From positions 4,814,001 to 4,878,000 of the forward strand of contig NC_058502.1 of the NCBI RefSeq assembly GCF_020382885.2: a stretch of 64,000 nt of DNA, in the 5' to 3' direction. Position 1 is the stretch's first letter. The number at the start of each line of letters is the position of its first letter. This document shows, one piece after another, positions 37,332 to 47,519 of the stretch. Made by a program: the position numbers and the translations under genes. Origin of the DNA: Scatophagus argus (lineage: Eukaryota > Chordata > Actinopteri > Scatophagidae). Below the pieces are notes generated by a model that was not told the DNA's origin, did no database searches, and saw only the letters and a program-made list of their open reading frames with translations.

Positions 37332-39654
37332 CTATTCTTGGTGAGGCGGAGAAGCTTCTGTAACATAATTTAGAACGTCTGACTAGACTCTGTTGAAACT
37401 GTAAACTAATTTCACTTGTCATTATTAGATAGGAAGACAGCTTGTTCAGACTCTCACACTCCTGTTCAGCAGTTGAGGAAATACTGTCAGGCATGTGCAT
37501 CTTCCATGTAGCCTGTTTCGTATGATCTGTGGACTTACTGTTTGGTGCTTATAATATTTATCTGCACAGACACAAATGCACCAACTTCAACAAAAGGGTC
37601 ATTCATTCATGACACAGTGTGTCATCATGAGATTATTTTCACGTGCTGCATCTGCACACGTATGGTGTTTCAGGCAGGTGGTATTCTTTATCATGTTCAT
37701 TGTATGATTAATGTGTATATATGTGAAACAGTGCAGAGATGGTGCACATTAACTCTATGTGATAACAAAGCTAGTTTCAGTTTTGGTGACACTTTGAAAC
37801 ATAAATCCCATAATTTCTTATTAAATATTAGTTTTTTTTTTAAAAGGTTTCCCTTGAAGAATTTCCCTCCAGGGATTAATAAAGGAATTCTGATTCTGAT
37901 TCTGATTCTGATGGAGGTGATTTTCCACACATTTATTCTTTTAGTTGCTCTGAAAGAAAAATACCTTCTTCTCAACTTGTGCCCCAAAGCAGTGCAGTGG
38001 ATTTCTCTTCAGATACTGACCTGGCGGCTCACAGTGAAGACACACCACACACTGTTAGTCACAGCAGTTACACCAATGCAGTTCTTTGGTATAATCTGCT
38101 TGCAGGAGGAGCTGAATGTGGCCTTGTTCCACATAAAGGATGTTTCCATCAGGCAGAGAGAGGTGCAGAAGAGGATAGAGCTGTTCCAGTCAGAAAACAC
38201 CAAAGATATCCTCCCTGTTCCACACAGGTAGGGCCGAAATACATGATGCAAAGATTCATCCACAGAGATCATCACAGTTTAATCTTTGATAGAGAAGAAA
38301 CTGTGATGATGTGTAACTTAGCAAATAAGTTTTTATCTTCTTTTACTTCTCCTCCTACTGCTGATTGGGTCAACAGCAGAAAGAGCTCCAAGGCAGATGT
38401 GCTGGCGGCATCAGGGGATGAACACATCTGTGTGCCCACTCAGACGGACCTCAGTGTTATCCAGCACTTCTTTGCCAGTCTGTCACACAGTGGGTCACCA
38501 CAGAGGAGCACCACATCAACACAGAGTGAGTCTGTCTGTCTGCCTGTCTGCCTGCCTGTCTGTCTGTCTGTCTGACTCGTCTCCTCACATTCGTGTGTGG
38601 GTTGCAGCTTCTACCTCTGAGCAGGAGGCCCAGCAGCAGCAGCTTAGAGGTTGTCTGTCTAAATCTCCAGCGTGGGAAGAGAGGAAGAACAGCAGAGACG
38701 ACACAGAGACGCCCAACAGCCCGACTGAAAACAGTAAGAAATATAAGTGTTAATACAAGTCGTGATAATACTACTGCTTTACTATCTATAAACTACTGCT
38801 GCTGCTTTTACCTACTGTACACTGTGCTCACTGATGCCTCTACACACAACACATGACCATTCATTAAAGGAAGAGTTCTACATTTTGGGAAATAAGCCCT
38901 TGCATTGTCTTGTCAATAATTAGATCAATATCACTCTCATATCTGTCCATTTAAATGAAAGGCTACAGCCAGCAGCTTGTTAGCTTAGCTTAGCACAAAG
39001 ACTGGAAACAGAGGGAAACAGCTACCTTGACTCTGTCCACATAACACCTGCAAAGCTTACTTACTAACACATCATATTTTGAGTTTTGCTATCACTATAA
39101 GGTTGGCAGAAAGCCAGAGAAGGCTCCAGGAAGTGTCTACCAGATCAAGAAAAATTAGCCCTACACTGACACAGATATAATGTGTGCTTTTTGAGAACCT
39201 CGGTGTTGCTGGTAGATTGATATTCCACCGTTGGACAGCGCCGGGCCTGTCTCCTGGCTCCAGCTCCAAACTGAACAGACAGGCCAATCGTCTTATTTGA
39301 CAAGAAAGACAATACGCATATTTTCCCAAAATGTCAAACTTTTCCCTTAATTGTCTCTACACAATATGAAATACTGTACATATGGCAAAATATAGATTGG
39401 GTCAACACAGATCATACAACACAAAGCTCTCACCCAGCCCCCAATCGCAAAAACCCTAATGAATCCCTTCCTCTGTTTGATAAAATCTTGATGCCAGATG
39501 ATGAGGTGATGGCACTTTACAGTCATCACAAGGCTCCAGAGGTCAGCCAAAGGCAGAGGGCTGCTTCAGTTCAGTGCTGAGCACCACCAGCTGCAGGGTT
39601 TTGCAGAGACTGATAGGAAGACTTACATGTAACTCACCATAGTTTAAGCTTGCG

Positions 39655-39701
<47 letters not shown>

Positions 39702-42700
39702 ATAAGAGACAGAGGGTGGCTCTGGAGCTGCTCGAATCAGAGAGAGTTTATGTGTCCCACCTGTCTCTGCTGCTGAAGGCCAACATCTCCTTTAACGGAT
39801 CAGAAGCTCTCACCTCCAAAGACAAACGGTAAGCCTGCGGACGCACGAAGACAACTGATGAACAAAGGGTCAGTACATGGACATCAGCCCAAGATAACCC
39901 AAACATCACCAACCTTAGATCCTACGTTAAGCCATGAACTAACTACACAGACACAGACAGACGCAATTTCTTTCTTTACCTCTTGTTCACATTCACATAA
40001 ACACACAGATGAACACTCATCCAGGAGTTGCTACTGATCTAATTTGAGAGCTTGCAGTGGGAGGAGAACAGGAAATAAACTAATCAAATAAAAGCAGGTT
40101 ATAAACACCAGTGAGACAGAGAGGATACTCTTTTTAAAAGCGCCTTGTTAAAGACTTCTTGGTAATGTAATCACTACTAAGCTTCAGCACACGTGTTCCC
40201 AATGATCCAAACCACCAATGAAAAGGTGCAAATGCTGAACTGGTTTCACTGGTATTTGTAAATTATTGCATTTGTTTTAACCTGATTTACCTTCTGGCCA
40301 GAAGTCTGGCTCATATGATGGCACAATAATTAACAGGAAGTTTACGTGGAAACACAACCTTGACAGATGTTTGCAATTTGCCCTGTATATGAGCCGATTC
40401 TGCAAGCTGGAAAGGCACTCTGCTTCTCCACAGCAGGGCCAGACTTCATGTAATAGCTTATTCTATGCACAAATACATGCAGATAAATAAATAAATAAAT
40501 GCATTTCACAACAGCAAGTATTATATTACTACATTTCATGTGAGAGTGAAAAGAAATCATTTTATGTCTTTGCTTGTTCTACAGTATTCATACAACAAAG
40601 CAGAAACAACACAGTGAGTGGTCTCTAATTTATCTTTACTGTCTGCTCTTCTCTGTCTTCAGTCCTTTTCCCAGCTCTCTGAGGTTTCTGATCCAGCAGC
40701 ACCTTGAGCTCCTCCATACTCTCCAGGAACGTGTGCTCAAGTGCCAGTGGCAAGGCATCATGGGAGACGTGTTCATGAGGCTCACTAGCAGAGAGGTAAA
40801 CCTCAAACACAAACTTTCAATACAAAGAGTAATCGGCATGATTCAACAATTTGTAATCCATCCGTGAATATTTATTGTGCAAAAGATGTGGACCTCAAGT
40901 TTATTCGCTTGTAAATCCGAATCTCGACATTCACAATGCACCGTGCTGTTTCAGGCCAGTTAATGTGCGGGGGTCAAAGGGTTTGGTCTTGTGACTGGCC
41001 ATTTATAATGAATCTGAATCTCTTTGGCAGACATGCTGGAAATAAGGAAATGTCAAATTCCAGCAGAGCCACGCTGAGAGCTGGAATACAGACAAAGACA
41101 ACAGTGATGTTTCTCAGCACTCTACAAAACAGCAGATGGCAAAAAGGGATATTAATCCTGAGTTGACAAAATTACAATTCTCTGAAGGACTCGACTCTCC
41201 TACAGGTTTTCTACAAACACTGAATAGTGATGCTTATATAATGATTTTTATATACAAAGAAGGTAATTCCCGTAAATACCTGAGAGCACTTGACAATTTC
41301 CTTTTCCCTCTGAGGGTACTTCAGTTCTGACAAAAGTTCAAGTAAATTTGACGTAAAATGTTTCAGGGAAGAATTAAAAACCCTTTACTCAAAGTTGAAA
41401 AAAAAACTATTGTGTTTTATTAGTGAGAGCCAAACCTCAGCTGATAGCTGAACGTAGAAACAATACAATGACACAAATGAGTCCATACTATTAAAGTCAA
41501 CATAAAGATAACTGGGACTGAGTGAATGGGAGGAAATGCAGTCACTGGTCAGAATCTGGTCAGTAAAAATGAAATAAAGTTATAAGGAGGAGAGGAAGCA
41601 AAATGTGTGTGGATGGTACGTGAACACATACATATAAACCCATCTCTCTGTGTCTCCTTATAGAGTGATTTCTTGGACTTTTATGTGTCATACCTGAAGG
41701 AGCTTCCAGAGTGTCTGTCAGTCGTGACCATGCTCGCCTCCAGCTCGATGAAATCGGCTGGCTTCCTGGAGGTAACAAAGTGACATGATAATGTAACACT
41801 GACTGAACAGGGCAGGCAGAGCAGGATGATGTGATAATGATTTAAGGGGTTTAGAAGAACAACATGAGCATATGGTCATAATTTCCAAGCCCTGTTGGTG
41901 AACAAATGCTGCAGACAGCTGAATTTAAAGTCACATTGCTTATACCTGCTGTACTTACTGGTTTTGTCATTCCATCCTGGCTGGCTGTCCTGTACTGATC
42001 GGCTGCTTGGTGCCTCTACCAGAGTGACATAACAGGGGACGAATCCAAACCCTCCCTCCACACTCTGCTCCTTCAGCCGGTTCAGAGGATCCCTGAATAC
42101 CTTCTGTTGCTGCAGGTTAGCACACGCACACTTCACGCAGGATGAATAATGAAGGGTTTAACTTCATAATACCATACACACATCCCCTACATGTAGCAAT
42201 AACGTAATGTACTTTATAAAGAATAAAATAACTGAATAGAAGAGGACTCAATAAAAAAAATAAACATCAACCAGTAAGGATACAAAAAGAAAGACGATCA
42301 AAGACCAGAAACAGAAAAGTCTATTTAATTGTTAATTAATGCAGATGACTGAGCTTACGAACAGTCAGAAAGCCATCCAGACCCGGGTGAGTAAGGGCTG
42401 TGCTGTATATTTGTGTATGTGTGCAGGGGCTGCTGAAGCAAACAGAAGCAGATCACCCAGACTACTACCTGCTGCTGGTGTGCATCCAACACTTCAGGTC
42501 CTTCACAGCTCAGTACCACCACCTCATCCAGCACAACCAGGAGCTCCTGCTGCACAACCGCAAGGAGGTGAAAAGGTCAGGATTAGTATGATATTAAAAA
42601 CATAACATTAAGAGATCAAACAAGACATATTTTCACTGTCTGGACGTGACAAAATAAGGTAAAGCTGTGCCTTCTGTCTCTGCAGGTCTACGATGAAGCA

Positions 42701-45062
42701 TCTGTTGAAGACGGTGGAAAGTGGGATTCAAACTAACAGCACTGGCTCACCGTACCCTTGCAGTAGTGCCATGCTGTGAGTATGAGAGATTTGAGAAAAT
42801 GTGAGGGAGTTTTCTTAACTAGCTAGTGACTAACTTATTAACTAATTTATTTTGCTTAAGCAGGTAGCATGCATTTGGTTTATCAGTGTTTTATGCTGTA
42901 AAAAGCTGCCCGCTGCTGCTGGAAACAGGACTGATGAACCTGTTGATATGAATCATCTGTCACTGGCAGAGAACATGCGAACCAGGTGAAGCAGAGCAAG
43001 CAGCGTCTCCTGGAGCAGATCCAGTCGCATCGTTTCCAGGATTGGGATCGGGACCAGGATCACCAAACTCATCGTTATGACACAGATTGGCCCTCTCAAG
43101 TCCCATTCTTCAGTCCAGACTTGGACTCACGAAACCACAAACCAACAGGTCTGGGGTCACAGAGGCTTCTGCTTATAGAAATGGAAGAATTTTCTGTAGT
43201 TTCTGATTGAATATACATTATACTTTGCAAGTTTTATTACTTGCATAACTTTATTACTTCATCCTTACTTTTTATTACACCTGTAATCTTTGTCTTGCAC
43301 AAGCACAAACAAAGCTTTATGCAGTGATTCATTAGGCATGCAGAGGTTGTGTACAATGGAGTGTGAGAGGCCTCATTGTCTTGGGGCAACAAGACTGGGT
43401 ACACTCATCATCTTGCAGCACGAGTACAGTATTGTAGTGTCCCATGTCATATCCTTAAGCTTTTGTTTAGTTTTTTTCATGATTTCACTTTGTGTATCCC
43501 ACGCAGGGATTCTGCAGGTACAGACGTGCAACCCATGTCACATAAATGTTTATGAGACAATTGCACCATCAGCCAACCAGTCAACCAACCTTTGGCTTTC
43601 AGGTCTTGGCAGTATCCCAGAGAGTGAGGGATCTGAGAGGTCCATGTCATGCCAGCATCATCTGCTCTCCAGACCTGCAGACATCCGTCAGGTTCAACCG
43701 GGGTCTGCTCTGGCCGATGCCCTTGGAGAGTTCCTTCTCCCTCCAGATCCCCCAGGGATGGAAAGCCTCTATGAGGAGGACAGAGGATCCTTTCATGATG
43801 TCTCAATGTTCGACCGCTGTTCCTCTGCCTCATCAGATTCCTCCATCGACATTGCCTTTGTGAAGTGCCCTAAAGCTCCCTCAGCATCACATCATGCAAT
43901 GGCAGCGAATGTGTCGACAACCTGTGACGTCTTTGGCAATGGTAGAAGTCAGGGTAATGTTTACAGCAAACTGCCCAACCGAGGGTGCGTGTCCCCAGAT
44001 GAATCTGTAATGATGCGCCGCAATCAGCATCGCCCCCTTCAGGCCAGCCAGCGTAAGAGCAAGGTGAGCTGGTTTGCACTTATGCACACAGAGAGAAAGA
44101 CTGTCAAAGAATTTTTACATGTCTACAAACATGACGTGTAATTTTGTGCTGTGCAGTCATTGAATGGCCTGCAGATGGACAACACAGTGAGTGGTCTGGA
44201 TGGTGGACCTCTTTCAGACCACCCCCATAGAGTGGGACTGGGCAGCCACGCAAAGCTGGAGCGTCAAGGCAGTAAAGGAAGCAAAGGGTGTCCCACTCCA
44301 TCCCGCAAGGTCCAGAGCCCCTTAGGAAACAGAGTGGATGCCGACAAACAGGGCGACGATCTTCATGGGCTGCTCAGCATTGTGGGTTTCAGCAAAGATG
44401 TGAACAAAATAATAATTTGTTATGTAAAATCTGCCTGTATCAGTTTTTACCCAGAGTGGCAGGGATTCCCTTTCTTGTTCTGGGTCACCTGGGCAGGCTG
44501 TAACTGAAATAAGTATATTGTGTTCAACCCCACCAGGACCCCGGGTTCCAATCATGGGGTGACGAGTCAAAGTGGAGGGGCGGGACGGAGGAGAATAACC
44601 ACACGGCCTTCAGCGAGAGGAGTCGGAAGCAGGACAAAGGAGGCTTCAGAAGCTCGTTCAAGAAGCTCTTCAAGAAGAAGTAAGAATGTAAATGTAACAT
44701 GAAAATATGCACAGGAATGGCTTGATACCATAGCTGCATTAACTGAAAGAGAGCAAATGAATCCTCTCAAGAGATGGAGATGGAGAAAAGAGGGAAGGAT
44801 TGAAGGAAAAAACACCAACGAAAGGTTTCGTCTTCAAAACAGCATCTTTTTGCATCAGAAATACCTTCCATAGACATTACCACTCAGACATGGAAAAATC
44901 AAATTTACCCAGCTTTTCTTTTTTTCACACAGGAGTGGTGATGAGAAGAAAGAGAAGGGAGGTGAGAAAACACCAGAAAACCAAAACACTGGTGAACACG
45001 AGACACCGGGGAAAAATCCCAAACTGGTACATCTGGAGATAAACCGCGGCACAGCTGTATGA
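33590..45062 (+). CDS. arhgef33: ARHGEF33, Rho guanine nucleotide exchange factor 33, about 17 coding exons
   Basis: Predicted GDP/GTP exchange factor for Rho GTPases with a DH domain and no evident PH domain. Exons: 33590-33641, 35434-35477, 37076-37240, 38106-38227, 38380-38525, 38608-38733, 39702-39828, 40663-40795, 41664-41771, 42023-42115, 42427-42575, 42686-42775, 42970-43148, 43507-44063, 44157-44399 (or 44381), 44537-44679, 44933-45062. Phases join to 868 codons plus TGA (human about 844). Residues 33-128 form a coiled coil (human QLQALASEL matches LQGLVAEL). The DH domain spans about 219-430 (VALELLESERVYV; QPVQRIPEYLLLLQ; DHPDYYLLLVC). A Ser-rich SSASSDSSIDI motif and a basic FRSSFKKLFKKK segment match human. 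The protein ends in GTAV. The first coding exon and the exon 15 donor are the least certain parts. Confidence 0.9.
33715..33935 (+). repeat. Teleost MITE fragment in arhgef33 intron 1
   Basis: Starts GGCTGCAACCAACAGTTACG and continues with ATTGATTATTTCTTTCAGTA and GCTTATAAAATGCTAG. This arrangement matches a very abundant fish repeat that begins GGCTGCAACTAACGATTA. Only one end is present, so the copy looks truncated. Confidence 0.5.
36857..36890. repeat. TG microsatellite in arhgef33 intron 2
   Basis: About 17 uninterrupted TG units. It lies about 190 bases before exon 3. Confidence 0.95.
37254..37329. repeat. Long CA microsatellite next to arhgef33 exon 3 donor
   Basis: About 38 uninterrupted CA units beginning 14 bases after the exon 3 end (37240). 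It makes long spurious frames on both strands. Confidence 0.95.
37845..37912 (+). repeat. LINE 3' tail-like fragment with TTCTGA repeats
   Basis: CCTCCAGGGATTAATAAAGG is followed by ATTCTGATTCTGATTCTGAT. This is the usual 3' end of 5'-truncated teleost non-LTR elements. A similar tail (ATAAATAAAGGAATTCTGAT) is at 11328-11350. Confidence 0.6.
38377..38379 (+). other. Tandem (NAGNAG) acceptor of arhgef33 exon 5
   Basis: The intron ends CAACAGCAG, so exon 5 can open at 38377 or 38380. The choice adds or removes one Ser codon without changing frame. Confidence 0.6.
38864..39350. mobile_element. TTAA-bounded MITE with terminal inverted repeats
   Basis: TTAA at 38864-38867 and 39347-39350 bound about 487 bases. 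The left end TTAAAGGAAGAGTTCTACAT and the reverse-complemented right end TTAAGGGAAAAGTTTGACAT are near-identical, and both continue TTTTGGGAAA. The interior has GTTAGCTTAGCTTAGCACAA and AGACTGGAAACAGAGGGAAA, hallmark phrases of an abundant percomorph repeat. It sits in arhgef33 intron 6 and has no transposase. Confidence 0.8.
39659..39698. repeat. TG microsatellite forming the arhgef33 exon 7 acceptor tract
   Basis: About 20 TG units run directly into CAG at 39699-39701, so the usual polypyrimidine tract is replaced by a UG repeat. Confidence 0.95.
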
Positions 45063-45942
45063 ACACCACTCACATCACGCACACACACTTTCACAGACTG
45101 ATCAAATATAAAGTGTAATACGAGCATGATTAAGCATGTGTAAACTAAAGAAGTGCAAGTGTTTTTTTTACATTTACAATTGTTAAAATGCTGTAACATA
45201 TAAACAGGTATAAGCCATTTAGCTCAGTGACTTTTCCTCTAATCATTTTCTAGATGAAGTCTTGCCCCATGACTTCATACTGAAGGAAAGCACTTGAAAT
45301 GGCTGAATGCCATTTTATTTCTTTTTTTTTTTTTTTTTTTTTTAGCAAAACAGATCTGATCGCTGATGTTGTGCTTGTGCTTTGTGTTATTTTCTCACTA
45401 TTAGTAACAGCAGGAGCTCGGTATCATTTTCCCACACCAAAATAATTTCACCTCTGGAGGGTAAATTAACACACTTCACCACTAGAGGGCTTCCCCAGAC
45501 TCCACATTTCTGTGCTCTACCTCCAGTTTCTAAAGGTTCTTCAGATAACTCTTTTCTTTTACTTGCTGCCCTTCTTTCTATGCAAATCTGGTTTTTAATT
45601 GTTCAAAGCTCTATATTGATAGGAGGTCCCCTCTTCATTTAACTACTGACCTGAAATTTAACTATTCCATTTCCATCAGTTCAACAGGCTCTGATGCTCA
45701 TTTTCATTGGTTTCAATCCAGCCAGTTTGCTTAATGTCTTCTAGCCATAACCAGATTTTTATATTGTGCATTTACTCAGGAGAACAAACAATAAACTGTT
45801 GTTATTTGTGTACCAGTATGTGTATATGTAAGTTTCATTTTGTCAAAGGGCAAAACAGTAGACCTAAATGCTGTGACAACAGTTTCTATGCATTGAACAG
45901 AACTGTTTTGTTAAGATATAAAAGTGGCAATCAAGAAAGTTC

Positions 45943-45960
45943 AATAAAGGAAAAATAAAA
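45943..45960 (+). terminator. arhgef33 candidate polyadenylation signals
   Basis: AATAAA occurs at 45943-45948 and again near 45954-45959, about 880 bases after the arhgef33 stop. A 21-base T run interrupts the presumed 3' UTR at 45324-45344. Confidence 0.5.
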
Positions 45961-47159
45961 AATGTTATGTTGCTGGTTCCTTTTCTTTGAATCGCTGGGT
46001 AATTCAAACATGATCAGATTAAAATAAAAACTATATATGATGAACTAAAGGTTGTTTTAACTGGCAGGACACATCTAAAATTAAGCCAACAGCAGATGAA
46101 CGGATAAAAAGTTTCATCAGTCGTGATTCTGTCGATGAGTTTCTCGATTACATTAACATGAGACATATTTTACAGACGTGTTTCACCTCATGGGACTGGC
46201 CTGTAACTCTCTCATTCAGCAGGCTGCAGATTCCTCATTAGGACAGGCCGTTTGGTCCTGAGGTCCATTTTTGTCCAACGTCTGCCACCTGCAGGAAAGA
46301 ACCTGTAAGCTCAAATACAGTAAAGGCAAACTATCATGTCACATTATCATTTAGTGGATATTAGGCAATTTTTAGAATTTAGGTGTTGGTTTTACCGTTC
46401 ACCACTGGGCTCACAGTGGACACTACTTAATTTTACTACTTAAAATTGCACTACTTAATAGCTTTTTGGAGCTATTGGTCTAAAGCAAACAAAAATACAT
46501 CACAGATTTTTATCTTATCATAATAAAGGTTAAAGATTAAATGTGTTCCAGTTAATGCCACAAATAACAAAAATCTTACACGTGACAGGTGTGAAATGTA
46601 AAACATGAAGCCTCACCCACTCAGCACAGCTCTGCAACCTGATACGACACCTGCTGGTGTCGCGTCACCTGTATTCAGGTTCACATTCATATTACTGTGT
46701 ACTTCTCTACATTCACAGTAAATAATACAGCTCTCTGGAAATTACTCATTTTAGTGGATAGTTTTCATAGAAGGAAGCGATAATAAAGTGATAATTCAGC
46801 CACCATCAGACTTATTATTTACACGATTCTCACTGTAACGTGTCAAAACGCCTGCCGTGAAAAGGCCTGTCAGAAATAACCACCTTGAGACACGTTATGT
46901 TTCAGTTCCTTCTTTTTAATGTGTTAACCTGTCATCTCATAAATCTGTTACACTTCTGAACCAAAATATAGGCAATTATACAGTATGTAAAACAAACCCA
47001 TTTTTATTTTACACTATATACACTTCATAACGTGTGCATTGCATTATGAAAACAAAAGACAAAAGTGATGTAACAGCGACAGAACAGAGGAGACTAGTTG
47101 TGTTTTGTTTCATACTGGGAGGAGACCTGGGATCAAACAATAACTCATCTGTGTTTAAT

Positions 47160-47519
47160 TTAATCTGACTGGGGCACCAGGTAGACGGGGTTGCCAGAAG
47201 CCACAGGTGATCCCAGGAAAATTATGCCATAGACCAATTTGGGATTCTTTTCTGTGACTGTCTCATTCTGGAAGTCCACGTATCTGGTGCCCACGTCACC
47301 TTAAAACAATCGCTCCATGAGTTGCTTTCACACATGATTTGACCCAGGAGAAGATGACATTATAAAACAGACTTTTTAACACATCAGCAAAACCCACAAC
47401 AGAAGGTCGTGTTGGCACCTGCTTTGGGGGTTTACAGGCTAAGCTTGCAGCTACGACAGCAGACATCACCGAAGCAACATTCAATCCCACGGAAACTCGC
47501 TTTGTTATTCTGCAAAAGG
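47160..47519 (-). other. Unidentified coding-like segment, possible last exons of a small gene
   Basis: Read on the minus strand, an AG at about 47512 opens a frame to about 47296 containing ASVMSAVVAASLACKPPKQ and SLFYNVIFSWVKSCVKA. After a TTTTAAG acceptor-like site, 47299-47160 has a second open frame ending TAA with YVDFQNETVTEKNPKLVYG and SPVASGNPVYLVPQSD. The second block has balanced composition and looks like protein. I do not recognise either block. The first ends in a stop just before the second, and I find no strong donor joining them, so this could be a decayed gene, an untracked exon pair or chance. Confidence 0.25.

Noticed and set aside
37045-37500. Overlapping open frames rich in His-Thr or Cys-Val
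   Set aside because: They are readings of the CA microsatellite and of arhgef33 exon 3; only the exon itself is coding.
43290-43506. 5' part of the 283-codon frame that covers arhgef33 exon 14
   Set aside because: The sequence before 43507 is intron; a clear CAG acceptor opens the exon at 43507 in the phase left by exon 13.
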